Part shown: one piece after another, positions 41,164 to 49,662 of the stretch
How positions within the stretch are numbered: position 1 is the stretch's first letter
Layout: every line of letters starts with the position of its first letter
NCBI RefSeq assembly: GCF_004005485.1
Contig: NZ_RZUL01000002.1
Location: forward strand, 62,001 to 126,000
DNA: 64,000 nucleotides
Reading direction: 5' to 3'
From: Sphingobium algorifonticola
Lineage (GTDB): Bacteria; Pseudomonadota; Alphaproteobacteria; Sphingomonadales; Sphingomonadaceae
The notes under the pieces: generated by a model
The model's input: only the letters and a program-made list of their open reading frames with translations
Databases searched by the model: none
Told to the model about the DNA's origin: nothing
Translations under genes and position numbers: made by a program

Positions 41164-42933
41164 ATGCCTCGCGATCCGCGCCAGCTTCTTCACGACATCT
41201 TCGGCTTTCCCGCCTTTCGCGGCGTGCAGGAAGCCGTGGTCGCGCGCGTCATGGCAGGGCAGCGGACGCTGGCGATCATGCCGACCGGCGCGGGCAAGTC
41301 GCTCTGCTATCAGCTTCCCGCCGTCGCACTGGAGGGATGCTGTGTCGTCGTTTCGCCGCTGATCGCGCTGATGCATGACCAGTTGCGCGCGGCGCAGGCC
41401 GTCGGCATCCGCGCCGCCAGCCTGACCAGCGTCGACGCGGACTGGCGCGAGACGCAGGCGCGCTATCGGGACGGCGACCTCGACCTGCTGTATGTCGCGC
41501 CGGAACGGGCGAGCGGGGAAGGTTTCCGGTCCCTGCTGCGGTCCGCGCCGCCCGCCCTGTTCGCGATCGACGAGGCGCATTGCGTGTCCGAATGGGGGCA
41601 TGATTTCCGCCCCGACTATCGTCTGCTGCGCCCGCTGCTCGATGCTTTTCCCGATGTGCCGCGCCTTGCGCTGACCGCGACGGCGGATGCGCATACCCGC
41701 ACGGATATTCTGCATCAACTCGGCATAGCCGCCGATGGCATGATCATATCGGGCTTCGACCGGCCCAACATCCGCTATGCCGTGCATCCCCGCGATGGCT
41801 TCACCGCGCAGATTGCCGATCTGCTGGCGACGCAGCCGGGACCGGGCATCATCTATGCGCAGACGCGCGCAGCCACGGAGAAAATGGCCGCCAGCCTTTC
41901 CGCAAAGGGCAGGCGGGAGGTGCGCGCCTATCACGCCGGGCTGGACCCGGCAGTAAGGAGCGCCAATCAGGCCGCTTTCATCGCCAGCGAGGATATGGTG
42001 ATGGTGGCGACGGTGGCGTTCGGCATGGGCATCGACAAGCCGGACGTGCGCTTCGTCGCCCATGCGGGCCTGCCCAAGTCGATCGAAGGCTATTATCAGG
42101 AATCGGGTCGCGCCGGGCGTGACGGCGAACCGGCGGAGGCGCATCTGTTCTGGGGCGCGGAGGATTTCGCCCGCGCCCGCCAGCGCATCTTCGAGCTGGA
42201 GGAGGCGCGGCAGGGGGGCGAGCGCACGCGCATTGCCGCGCTGGGTGCGCTGGTCGAGACCGGCGGGTGTCGCCGTGCGGTGCTGCTGCGCCATTTCGGG
42301 GAGGATCCGCCTGCGACCTGCGGCAATTGCGACAATTGCCTGTCGCCGCCCGCCAGCATCGACGCGACCGAGACCGCGCGCAAGTTTCTGTCCGCCGTCT
42401 ATCGTACCGGGCAGAGCTTCGGCGTCCAGCATATCGAGGCGGTGCTGACCGGCGCGCCGAACGACAAGGTGCGGCAGCGCGGTCACGACAGATTGTCGGT
42501 CTCGGGCATCGTTTCGGGCGAGGAGGTGGCGTTGCTGCGCCCGGTGTCGCGCGCGCTGCGGATCCGCGATGCGCTGGAAACGAACGAACATGGCGGGCTG
42601 ATGCTTGGCCCCCATGCCCGGCCGATATTGCGGGGGGAAGAGACGGTGTCGCTGGTACTGCCGCCCAGGCGGACGCGTCGCCGCACCGCCCGCGACGGCG
42701 CGGCAAACCCGAGCGACGATCCGCTGTTCGACGCTCTGCGCGCCTGCCGCCGCGAACTGGCGCAGGAGGCCGGGGTGCCGCCCTATGTCATCTTCCACGA
42801 TTCCACCTTGCGCGAAATGGCGCAGTATCGCCCCGACAGCCTGTCCGCATTGGGCACCATCAGCGGCGTCGGCACGCGCAAGCTGGAGGCTTATGGCGAC
42901 GCGTTCCTGGCGATATTGCGCCGCTTCGCTTGA
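41164..42933 (+). CDS. recQ: ATP-dependent DNA helicase RecQ
   Basis: The 589-residue superfamily 2 helicase has Walker A MPTGAGKSLCYQLP at about 39-52, the DEAH box with aromatic loop (AIDEAHCVSEWGHDFRPDY, about 136-154), motif VI ESGRAGRDGEPA, a zinc site (CRRAVLLRHFG then TCGNCDNC), the winged-helix RQC domain and a C-terminal HRDC domain (YRPDSLSALGTISGVGTRKLEAYGDAFL). It unwinds DNA in recombination repair. ATG 41164 matches the family start. No LexA box was seen before it. Confidence 0.95.
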   Translation: MPRDPRQLLHDIFGFPAFRGVQEAVVARVMAGQRTLAIMPTGAGKSLCYQLPAVALEGCCVVVSPLIALMHDQLRAAQAVGIRAASLTSVDADWRETQARYRDGDLDLLYVAPERASGEGFRSLLRSAPPALFAIDEAHCVSEWGHDFRPDYRLLRPLLDAFPDVPRLALTATADAHTRTDILHQLGIAADGMIISGFDRPNIRYAVHPRDGFTAQIADLLATQPGPGIIYAQTRAATEKMAASLSAKGRREVRAYHAGLDPAVRSANQAAFIASEDMVMVATVAFGMGIDKPDVRFVAHAGLPKSIEGYYQESGRAGRDGEPAEAHLFWGAEDFARARQRIFELEEARQGGERTRIAALGALVETGGCRRAVLLRHFGEDPPATCGNCDNCLSPPASIDATETARKFLSAVYRTGQSFGVQHIEAVLTGAPNDKVRQRGHDRLSVSGIVSGEEVALLRPVSRALRIRDALETNEHGGLMLGPHARPILRGEETVSLVLPPRRTRRRTARDGAANPSDDPLFDALRACRRELAQEAGVPPYVIFHDSTLREMAQYRPDSLSALGTISGVGTRKLEAYGDAFLAILRRFA

Positions 42934-42989
42934 AAGCGGGGCGGCTTTTCGGCATGGCAGGGGGCGCCATTGTAACGAAGGATGCGCCC

Positions 42990-43418
42990 ATGTTCCGCCA
43001 GATCACCGATACGCTCTATGTCGCGCCGCAGATCGACGTCGGTCAGGTTGCAGAGGCGCAGGCGCTGGGCATCACGATGATCGTCAACAATCGGCCCGAA
43101 GGCGAGGAGCCGGGTCAGACGACGGGTGACGCGATCGAAGCGGCGGCCCAGGCGGCGGGCATGGCCTATGTCGCCGTGCCGGTGACCCATGCCGGCTTTG
43201 CCCCATGGCAGCTCGACCAGATGGGCGCGGCGCTGGACGCAGCGGGTGCGGGAAAGACATTGGCCTATTGCCGCTCCGGCACCCGCAGCACGTTGCTCTG
43301 GGCGCTGACGCGCGCGCGCGCAGGCGACGACCCGGAGATACTGTCGGCACAGGCGGCGGCGGCAGGTTATGACCTGTCCCCGATCCGCCAGATCATGGAT
43401 GCGGTACGCGCCGGGTAG
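42990..43418 (+). CDS. TIGR01244/DUF442-type phosphatase domain protein (Blh-like)
   Basis: The 142-residue protein has the DUF442 fold related to dual-specificity phosphatases. MFRQITDTLYVAPQIDVGQV and IVNNRPEGEEPGQTTG are family marks, and the P-loop is YCRSGTRST with Cys94 and Arg99. Members are fused to or sit beside sulfur-metabolising hydrolases and rhodaneses in other bacteria, hence the common label sulfur transferase. Its own substrate is not known. It follows recQ by 56 bases on the same strand. Confidence 0.82.
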   Translation: MFRQITDTLYVAPQIDVGQVAEAQALGITMIVNNRPEGEEPGQTTGDAIEAAAQAAGMAYVAVPVTHAGFAPWQLDQMGAALDAAGAGKTLAYCRSGTRSTLLWALTRARAGDDPEILSAQAAAAGYDLSPIRQIMDAVRAG

Positions 43419-43421
43419 CGC

Positions 43422-43556
43422 CTAGAGCACGTCGCCGAACATCAGCCAGACGAGGGCGAACCAGGCGAACAGGCCGACGACGCCCATCATCACGACGAAA
43501 CGTTCGCGTATCCAGATTATCAAACCGGGCCGATCGGGATCGTGCGGATCATCCAT
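43422..43556 (-). CDS. 44-residue single-pass membrane protein
   Basis: A short ORF reads MDDPHDPDRPGLIIWIRERF, then VVMMGVVGLFAWFALVWLMF and ends GDVL. Residues 1-19 are charged and hydrophilic and 21-40 form one hydrophobic segment, so it is a plausible small inner-membrane protein with its N-terminus inside. It begins nine bases after the stop of the glutathione S-transferase gene and would be co-transcribed with it. No family is recognised; support is the clean domain layout and spacing. Confidence 0.6.
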   Translation of the reverse strand: MDDPHDPDRPGLIIWIRERFVVMMGVVGLFAWFALVWLMFGDVL

Positions 43557-43565
43557 ATCCGTAGA

Positions 43566-44219
43566 TCAGTCGCGGTCGGGCGCACCGAGCGGGAAATAGC
43601 CGCGATAGGGGCGGGCTTCCTCCACAGCGCGGGCGAAAGAGGGGCGGGCCAGCAGTTGCGCCCGGTAATCCCGCAAGCGGGGGAAAGCAGCATCGATCGG
43701 GTGTACCCAGTCGGCATAGAACAGCGACGGCGCGGCGGCGCAATCGGCAAGCGTGAAATCCGCGCCTGCCGCCCATGTCCGTCCGGTCAGGCGCTGCTCC
43801 AGCCAAGCATAAGCAGTGTCAAGCGCCGCACAGGCCTTCGTCATTGCTTCCTCGCTGCGATCGCCTTGTGATCGCAGCGCCTCGGTCACTGGGCCTTGCA
43901 TCGGTGTCATGACATAATGGTCGAAGAACCTGTCCATGAACCGCGCCTCCAGCGCCGCTGCGCGATCGTCGGGCAGCAGACGGACCGACCCGCCATGATT
44001 CTGGTCCAGATATTCGATGATGATGCTGGTTTCGGCGATCGTCCTGTCACCATCGACCAGTACGGGAAAGCGCCCGATCGGCCATAGCGCCGCCAGTTCC
44101 TCGCCCGCGCCCTGCTCCTCCAGATGGCGGTAGGTGAAGGGGATGTCGTTCTCCCACAGGGCAATCAGCACCTTCTGGCAGTAGGAGGAAAAGGGGTGAG
44201 CATAGAGCGTCAGCGGCAT
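43566..44219 (-). CDS. Glutathione S-transferase
   Basis: The 217-residue protein has an N-terminal thioredoxin-like domain (MPLTLYAHPFSSYCQKVLIA with the possible catalytic Ser11/Ser12 or Cys14, and AETSIIIEYLD holding the glutathione-binding Glu-Thr-Ser-type motif at about 65-75) and a C-terminal helical domain (GRTWAAGADFTLADCAAAPSL). It conjugates or reduces substrates with glutathione; the substrate is unknown. The class is probably beta- or zeta-like. It is on the opposite strand to recQ and the phosphatase. Confidence 0.9.
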   Translation of the reverse strand: MPLTLYAHPFSSYCQKVLIALWENDIPFTYRHLEEQGAGEELAALWPIGRFPVLVDGDRTIAETSIIIEYLDQNHGGSVRLLPDDRAAALEARFMDRFFDHYVMTPMQGPVTEALRSQGDRSEEAMTKACAALDTAYAWLEQRLTGRTWAAGADFTLADCAAAPSLFYADWVHPIDAAFPRLRDYRAQLLARPSFARAVEEARPYRGYFPLGAPDRD

Positions 44220-44533
44220 CGGTGCATTCCTTGCGTCACGGCAAAGCTGCGTCGGCTGTCGCTTGGTGCTTCACAGTCGTGCCGTAATAGGTAGCGCAAG
44301 CGGCATCATGGCCATAGGCAATCGATCTGTGCGCTATACTCTGCATGGCGGATGTCCCTTGTGGCGGATCAGCTTATCCTGACGGTGGCGTTGCGCAAGT
44401 CAGTCAGTACGATTTGATGCCCCATGCATCATACAAAAAAGGGGCCGATGCTTGCGCACCGGCCCGAGTGTGTTCGCAGGAGGAACAGCGTGTGGCGGGC
44501 GGGTCGTTTGGTCTGACCCGCCCTGCCGAAGCC
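44220..44533. other. Gene-free gap with terminator structures
   Basis: The 314 bases between the gst start and the amtB stop hold no convincing ORF. Near 44434-44465 is an amtB terminator (listed separately), and 44497-44523 forms a second perfect 9-bp stem (GGGCGGGTC with GACCCGCCC) without a T tract. The part from 44220 to 44340 should contain the gst promoter, but no clear match is seen. Confidence 0.6.
44434..44465 (-). terminator. Intrinsic terminator of the glnK-amtB operon
   Basis: On the minus strand GGGCCG and CGGCCC form a stem around a 12-base loop and are followed by CCTTTTTTG. It lies about 70-100 bases past the amtB stop. Confidence 0.7.
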
Positions 44534-45964
44534 TTAGTAGTTGTAAGCGCGTTCGCCGTGGCTGGAGAGGTCGAGACCTTCCTGCTCGGCATCGACCGAG
44601 GGACGAAGCCCGATGGTCTTGTCGATGACGAAGAAGATGATCGCACTGCCCACGCCCGAGAAAACCAGCGTGAAAAGCACCGCCTTGATCTGCGTCACGA
44701 CCTGTGTCGAGATCGAGTAGCTGGCTGCGTCGAAGCCGGCCGGGAACACCGTGTAGTCGAATACGCCCTGTCCACCGAGCGCCGGCGATGCGACGATGCC
44801 GGTGGCGATGGCACCGACGATGCCCCCGATGCAATGCACCCCGAACACGTCCAGGCTGTCATCATAACCGAGCTTGCCCTTGATGGACGCCACGAACAGA
44901 TAACAGATCGGCGACACCACGAAGCCGAGCACAATCGACGTCATCGGCGCGCCAAGACCGGCGGCAGGCGTGATGGCAACGAGGCCAGCGACCGCACCGG
45001 TGACGGCCCCCAGCAAGGACGGCTTGCCGTGGTGGAACTGTTCGACCAGTGCCCAGCTGACTGCCGCCGCGCAGGTGGCGACCATGGTGTTGATGAAGGC
45101 AACACCCGTGACGGCGTTGGATTCTAGGTTGGACCCGGCGTTGAAGCCGAACCAGCCGACCCACAGCAGGCTGGCACCGATCATCGTCATGACCAGCGAG
45201 TGCGGTGGCATCGGTTCCTTGGGATAGCCCACGCGCTTGCCGATGATGAGGCATCCGACGAGGCCCGCGATACCGGCATTGATGTGCACCACGGTGCCGC
45301 CGGCAAAGTCGAGCGCCCCCCAGCCCCACAGCAGACCGGCATCGGTCGGCGCGTCGGCCAGGAAGTCGGGTCCGGCCCAGTACCATACCATGTGCGCCAT
45401 CGGGAAATAGATGAGCGTGAGCCACACGACCACGAACACGATCAGCGCCGAGAACTTTACGCGCTCGGCGAACGCGCCGACGATCAGTGCCGGCGTAATC
45501 ATGGCGAATGTCATCTGGAACACCACGAACACAAGCTCGGGCAGATAGATGTTGTTGCTGAACGTTGCGGCGAACGTGGAGCTTGAGACATTCGCGAGGA
45601 ATATCTTGTCCAGCCCGCCGACGATGGCGGGAAACGGCGTGTTGGTTGACGTGAAGGCCAGTGAATAGCCCCAGCTTACCCAGACGAGGCCCGCGACCGA
45701 AACGATCATAAAGACCTGCATCAGGACGGACAGCATGTTCTTGCTGCGGACGAGGCCACCATAGAACAGGGCAAGACCCGGGATGGACATCATCAGCACC
45801 AAGGCTGCGGAAATCAGCATCCAGGCGACATCACCCTTGTCGACCATACCGGCCATCTGTTCGACGGTCGGTGCCTTGATTGGACCGGCCCATGCCGGTG
45901 CCGCGGCGAACAGGGAAGCGGCCATCGCCCCCGCAGCGCCGCAAAGTTTCTTGGAAACAGTCAT
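44534..45964 (-). CDS. amtB: Ammonium transporter AmtB
   Basis: The 476-residue protein has a cleavable signal (MTVSKKLCGAAGAMAASLFA, then APAWA) and eleven membrane segments. Family marks include the SIPGLALFYGGLVRSKNMLS segment, the outer gate Trp and Phe in PMAHMVWYWAGPDFL, and the twin-histidine region in HINAGIAGLVGCLI and DSLDVFGVHCIGGIVGAIATG. It conducts NH4+/NH3 into the cell and is gated by GlnK. It starts 14 bases after the glnK stop. ATG 45964 or 45967 both follow AAGGAAGG. Confidence 0.95.
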   Translation of the reverse strand: MTVSKKLCGAAGAMAASLFAAAPAWAGPIKAPTVEQMAGMVDKGDVAWMLISAALVLMMSIPGLALFYGGLVRSKNMLSVLMQVFMIVSVAGLVWVSWGYSLAFTSTNTPFPAIVGGLDKIFLANVSSSTFAATFSNNIYLPELVFVVFQMTFAMITPALIVGAFAERVKFSALIVFVVVWLTLIYFPMAHMVWYWAGPDFLADAPTDAGLLWGWGALDFAGGTVVHINAGIAGLVGCLIIGKRVGYPKEPMPPHSLVMTMIGASLLWVGWFGFNAGSNLESNAVTGVAFINTMVATCAAAVSWALVEQFHHGKPSLLGAVTGAVAGLVAITPAAGLGAPMTSIVLGFVVSPICYLFVASIKGKLGYDDSLDVFGVHCIGGIVGAIATGIVASPALGGQGVFDYTVFPAGFDAASYSISTQVVTQIKAVLFTLVFSGVGSAIIFFVIDKTIGLRPSVDAEQEGLDLSSHGERAYNY

Positions 45965-45977
45965 CATTCCCCCTTCC

Positions 45978-46316
45978 TTACAGCGCGGTTTCGCCGGTCT
46001 CGCCGGTGCGGATACGCACGGCCTGACCCACGTCGAGAACGAAAATCTTGCCATCGCCGATCGCACCGCTGTTTGCGGCCTGCTGCGTCGCTTCGACGAC
46101 GCGCGGTGCGAGATCGTCGTCACAGACCACCTCGATCTTGATCTTCGGAACCATGTTCGTGGAATATTCCGCGCCGCGATAGATTTCGGTCTGGCCTTTC
46201 TGGCGGCCAAAGCCCTTCACTTCGCTGACCGTCATGCCCGCGATGCCCAGCGCCGACAGCGCCTCCCTTACATCGTCGAGCTTGAACGGCTTGATGATAG
46301 CCATGACAAGTTTCAT
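45978..46316 (-). CDS. glnK: Nitrogen regulatory protein P-II (GlnK)
   Basis: The 112-residue PII protein starts MKLVMAIIKPFKLDDVREAL and has the T-loop with the uridylylation tyrosine Tyr51 (RGAEYSTNMVPK), plus the ATP-binding GDGKIFVLDV and RIRTGETGE motifs. It blocks AmtB when nitrogen is plentiful and relays 2-oxoglutarate and ATP levels. It is the first gene of the glnK-amtB operon behind a sigma-54 promoter. Confidence 0.96.
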   Translation of the reverse strand: MKLVMAIIKPFKLDDVREALSALGIAGMTVSEVKGFGRQKGQTEIYRGAEYSTNMVPKIKIEVVCDDDLAPRVVEATQQAANSGAIGDGKIFVLDVGQAVRIRTGETGETAL

Positions 46317-46350
46317 GTCGCCCCCTTATTCTGGTGTGCAGAGGGATATC

Positions 46351-46366
46351 AGCAAGAGCCGTGCCA
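46351..46366 (-). promoter_or_regulatory. Sigma-54 promoter of glnK-amtB
   Basis: The minus strand reads TGGCACGGCTCTTGCT, an exact match to the TGGCAC-N5-TTGCW -24/-12 consensus for RpoN. It lies 35 bases before the glnK ATG. An imperfect inverted repeat with GCGT and ACGC ends at about 46416-46440 might be the NtrC enhancer site, but I cannot confirm it. Nitrogen limitation is the expected signal. Confidence 0.88.
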
Positions 46367-46489
46367 GTTTCTAAAGGAAGCGTTAACGGGAGGTCTGACC
46401 GCGACAGACCGAGTCGCGTCGCTGAAAAATTGTGCAACGCAAAATTACTGCCTGTTTTTTGGGCAGTGCGAGACAAGCGATTCTATTCT

Positions 46490-46518
46490 GTCATGCTGAA
46501 CTTGGTTCAGCATCCATT
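46490..46518. repeat. Short palindromic repeat (TGCTGA-type)
   Basis: ATGCTGAACTTGGTTCAGCA closes a perfect 9-base palindrome with a TTG centre, followed by CATCCATT as in the copy at 5524-5550. It sits between glnK and tldD. Confidence 0.65.
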
Positions 46519-46609
46519 CGCGCTGACGGTGAAATGACGCCCCAAAATAGGAACCTATGGACCCCCAACTTTCGTCAGGATGACGCGTAGGAAAATGCAA
46601 TAGGCCGTC

Positions 46610-48052
46610 TTACGCCGCGGTGCCTCCCACGGTCAGGCCTTCCATGAGCAGCGTCGGCTGGCCGACACCTGCGGGGACGCTCTGACCGCCCTTGCCGCAC
46701 ATGCCGATGCCTTCGTCCAGCGCCATGTCGTTGCCGATGCCCATCACTTTGGTGAGCGCCGTGGGGCCATCGCCAATCAGGGTCGCGCCCTTGATCGGAT
46801 CGCCGATCTTTCCGTTCACCACCCGATAGGCCTCGGTGCAACTGAACACGAACTTGCCCGAAACGATATCGACCTGCCCGCCGCCGAAGCTCTTGGCGAA
46901 AATGCCGTTCTGAACGCGGCTGAGCAATTCCGCCGGATCGTCGTTGCCGCCACGCATGAAGGTGTTGGTCATGCGCGGCATCGGCGCATGGGCATAGCTT
47001 TCGCGCCGGCCGTTGCCGGTGGGCGCTACGCCCATCAGCCGCGCGTTCAGCCTGTCCTGCATATAGCCGCGCAAGATGCCGTCCTCGATCAGGATATTCT
47101 CCTGTGTCGGCGTGCCTTCATCGTCGATGCTGAGCGATCCGCGTCGGTCGGCGATGCTGCCGTCATCCACAACCGTCACGCCGGGCGCGGCAACGCGCTG
47201 GCCGATGCGGCCGGAAAAAGCCGAAGTCCCCTTGCGGTTGAAATCGCCTTCGAGGCCATGGCCGATCGCCTCGTGCAGGACGATACCGGGCCAGCCGGGA
47301 CCGAGCAGCACGGTCATCTCCCCCGCCGGTGCGGCAACCGACGACAGATTGACGCGGGCCTGCGCAAGGGCCTCGTCGATCGCCCGGTTCCAGATTTCGG
47401 GGGCCATCACGCGGTCGTAGAGATAGCGGCCGCCCATGCCGAACACGCCGGATTCGCGGCGGCCGTTTTCTTCCAGAATGATCGAGACGTTGAGGCGGAC
47501 GAGCGGCCGGACATCGGTTGCGACGAAGCCGTCGGCGCGCACCACTTCGATCACGGACCAGCTTCCCGCCAGGCTGACGGACACCTGCGCGACGCGCGGA
47601 TCGCGGGCGCGGGCCGCAGCGTCGATCTCGGCGCACAGCGCGACTTTCTCCGCAAAGGGCACGATCTCCATCGGATTGGCGTCGGTGTAGAGATGGCGGT
47701 TGGTCCGCTGCGGCGGGGCGGCAGGGGATGCAGTCGCGGGATCGAGCAACGTCAGCGTTTCCGCCGCGCGGCGGATGGCCGCCTCGCTGATGTCGTTGGC
47801 ATGGGCAAAGCCCGTCATTTCGCCCGAGACGCCACGCAGCCCGAAACCGGCTTCGGTCGAATAATCGGCGGTTTTCAGTCGCCCGTCATCGAAGCCGAAG
47901 CTCTCCGACGCGCGATATTGCAGATAGAGTTCGCCATCGTCGCACTGGCCCAGCGCCTGCGCCGTCAGGCGGCGCGCGCCATCGGGATCAAGCAGGCCGT
48001 CACGATAGAGAAAGCCGCGGGCATCGGTGAACCGGGAAGTGATATCGATCAT
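46610..48052 (-). CDS. tldD: Metalloprotease TldD
   Basis: The 480-residue protein belongs to the TldD/PmbA family, which forms TldD-TldE proteases active on peptides and in antitoxin turnover or peptide maturation. The metal-binding HEAIGHGLEGD is in the middle (about residue 260), followed by the family segments VVDDGSIADRRGSLSIDDEGTPTQ, MPRMTNTFMRGG and FGGGQVDIVSGKFVFSC. The N-terminal pattern (LYLQYRASESFGFDDGRLKT) is also typical. The partner TldE is not in this window. GATCATGG holds the start. Confidence 0.95.
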   Translation of the reverse strand: MIDITSRFTDARGFLYRDGLLDPDGARRLTAQALGQCDDGELYLQYRASESFGFDDGRLKTADYSTEAGFGLRGVSGEMTGFAHANDISEAAIRRAAETLTLLDPATASPAAPPQRTNRHLYTDANPMEIVPFAEKVALCAEIDAAARARDPRVAQVSVSLAGSWSVIEVVRADGFVATDVRPLVRLNVSIILEENGRRESGVFGMGGRYLYDRVMAPEIWNRAIDEALAQARVNLSSVAAPAGEMTVLLGPGWPGIVLHEAIGHGLEGDFNRKGTSAFSGRIGQRVAAPGVTVVDDGSIADRRGSLSIDDEGTPTQENILIEDGILRGYMQDRLNARLMGVAPTGNGRRESYAHAPMPRMTNTFMRGGNDDPAELLSRVQNGIFAKSFGGGQVDIVSGKFVFSCTEAYRVVNGKIGDPIKGATLIGDGPTALTKVMGIGNDMALDEGIGMCGKGGQSVPAGVGQPTLLMEGLTVGGTAA

Positions 48053-48097
48053 GGAGAGGGATATAGGTGTCGTTGTCCGTCAACGCCAACTTCTAAT

Positions 48098-48240
48098 TCC
48101 GTTCGGGCTGAGCGCAGTCGAAGCCCTTTCCCGAGCGATAGCGAACGAAGCCTCGCTATCCGCTCGGCAGAACCCCCTTCGACTGCCCGCCTGCGGCAGG
48201 CGCTCAGGACAGGCTTCGACTTCGCTCAGGGCGAACGGAA
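48098..48240. repeat. Long family A repeat
   Basis: CCGTTCGGGCTGAGCGCAGT at the left and TCGACTTCGCTCAGGGCGAA with CGGAA at the right are inverted ends. The core holds an extra inner hairpin (CCGCCTGCGGCAGGCG), making this the longest copy. Confidence 0.75.
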
Positions 48241-48250
48241 TGGAGAAATG

Positions 48251-48478
48251 TTAAACACTCGCTCCCGAAGCCACGTCGGGCAGTGCGCCATGACTCGCGC
48301 CGTCCGCCGGACCGCCGATCAGCACGAACCGACGATCGCAATAGCCGCAATCGACATAGCCCTTTTCATCGATTTCCAGGAACACGCGCGGATGGCCGAG
48401 GGCGGCGGGAATGTCCCCCGATCCGTCGCAGGACACACGGGGTTTTGCAGTGCGGAGGATTTCGGGCGGCTGGATCAT
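48251..48478 (-). CDS. Zinc-finger domain protein (NDUFS6/zf-CHCC-like)
   Basis: The 75-residue protein has a CHCC zinc site: Cys17 (VSCDG), His29 (LGHPRVFLEI) and CxxC at about 44-47 (VDCGYCDRRFVL). This matches the small zinc-finger family related to the complex I NDUFS6 C-terminus, common in alphaproteobacteria. Its role in bacteria is probably in complex I or Fe-S biogenesis but is not shown here. It is divergent from the ABC ATPase gene. Confidence 0.85.
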   Translation of the reverse strand: MIQPPEILRTAKPRVSCDGSGDIPAALGHPRVFLEIDEKGYVDCGYCDRRFVLIGGPADGASHGALPDVASGASV

Positions 48479-48562
48479 GCGGGGGCCATATCATCGCCCG
48501 TGGTGCGCCGCAATATAGCGCCTGCTCGACCTGCCGGTTTCACCGCGCTAAGAGCATCGTTC

Positions 48563-49516
48563 ATGAGCACCGCATCGCACTCCGCGCCCGAACCGGCGAT
48601 CGTCATCGACAATCTGACCAAGGTCTACAAGACACGCGACGGCGCGGGCAAGCTGGCGCTCGACCATGTGTCGTTCGATGTGCCGCGCGGGCAGATTTTC
48701 GGGCTGCTCGGGCCCAATGGCGCCGGCAAGTCGACGCTGATCAACATTCTTTCGGGCATGGTGAAGAAAACCGGCGGCACGGCGCGCATCTGGGGCTTCG
48801 ACATCGATGCCAATCCGCGCAATGCCAAGAACTCGATCGGCATCGTGCCGCAGGAAATCGTGTTCGATCCCTTTTTCACGCCGTTCGAGACGCTGGAAAA
48901 TCAGGCTGGTTTCTATGGCGTACCGAAGGCGCGGCGCAACAGTGCCGCTCTGCTGCGGGCGGTGCATCTGGAGGACAAGGCGAACGCCTATGCCCGCACG
49001 CTGTCGGGCGGCATGAAGCGGCGGCTGCTGGTGGCCAAGGCGATGGTGCACGCACCCCCGATCCTGGTGCTGGACGAGCCGACAGCCGGCGTCGATATCC
49101 AGTTGCGGCAGCAGCTCTGGGCCTATGTGAAGCAGTTGAACGACCAGGGCGTCACCATCGTGCTGACGACGCATTATCTGGAGGAAGCCGAACAGTTGTG
49201 CGACCGGATCGCCATCATCAACCACGGCCGCCTGATCGCCGACAAGCCGACCCGCGAGCTGGTCGGCATGGCGACGGAGAAAGTGGTGCAGGTCACGGTG
49301 GACCGCGATCTTGTCGAAGCGCCGATGCACCCCCGCTTCGAGAAAGTGGAGCTGACCGGCGGGCGTGTGCTCAGCATCACTTATGCCAAGGACAAGGCGA
49401 ATGCGGGCGACGTGCTGAGCGCGGTGCAGTCCATGGGGTTACAGATCGTCGACGTGGTGACGCGCGACCCCGATCTGGAAGACGTGTTCCTGAACCTGAC
49501 GGCGGCGGCGGCCTGA
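48563..49516 (+). CDS. ABC-2 type transporter ATP-binding protein
   Basis: The 317-residue ATPase has Walker A GPNGAGKST at about 51-59, signature LSGGMKRR near 150 and Walker B ILVLDEPTAGVD, then the YadG/NodI-type C-terminal part. The permease partner is not adjacent; the next gene is nadB after a repeat. In sphingomonads this ATPase is often a stand-alone gene, so the substrate stays unknown. ATG 48563 is used; longer frames translate the repeat and antisense of the zinc-finger gene. Confidence 0.92.
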   Translation: MSTASHSAPEPAIVIDNLTKVYKTRDGAGKLALDHVSFDVPRGQIFGLLGPNGAGKSTLINILSGMVKKTGGTARIWGFDIDANPRNAKNSIGIVPQEIVFDPFFTPFETLENQAGFYGVPKARRNSAALLRAVHLEDKANAYARTLSGGMKRRLLVAKAMVHAPPILVLDEPTAGVDIQLRQQLWAYVKQLNDQGVTIVLTTHYLEEAEQLCDRIAIINHGRLIADKPTRELVGMATEKVVQVTVDRDLVEAPMHPRFEKVELTGGRVLSITYAKDKANAGDVLSAVQSMGLQIVDVVTRDPDLEDVFLNLTAAAA

Positions 49517-49534
49517 AACGCTGCGGCCTCTCTT

Positions 49535-49638
49535 CCGTTCGGGCTGAGCTTGTCGAAGCCCTTGCCTGAGCGTAGTCGAAGGCAGAAACACCCTCACTGC
49601 GTTCGGCATGGCCCTTCGACAGGCTCAGGGCGAACGGC
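49535..49638. repeat. Paired palindromic repeat, family A
   Basis: Begins CCGTTCGGGCTGAGCTTGTC and ends CTTCGACAGGCTCAGGGCGA with ACGGC. Almost identical at its ends to the copy inside sufS, with a closely related core including CACTGCGTTCGG. Lies between the ABC ATPase and nadB. Confidence 0.8.
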
Positions 49639-49662
49639 ATAAAAGACAGCGCCAGGAAGACG

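Noticed and set aside
46988-48562. Long N-terminal extension of the ABC ATPase frame over tldD and the zinc-finger gene
   Set aside because: The extension is antisense to tldD and crosses a repeat; the family start at 48563 explains the protein.
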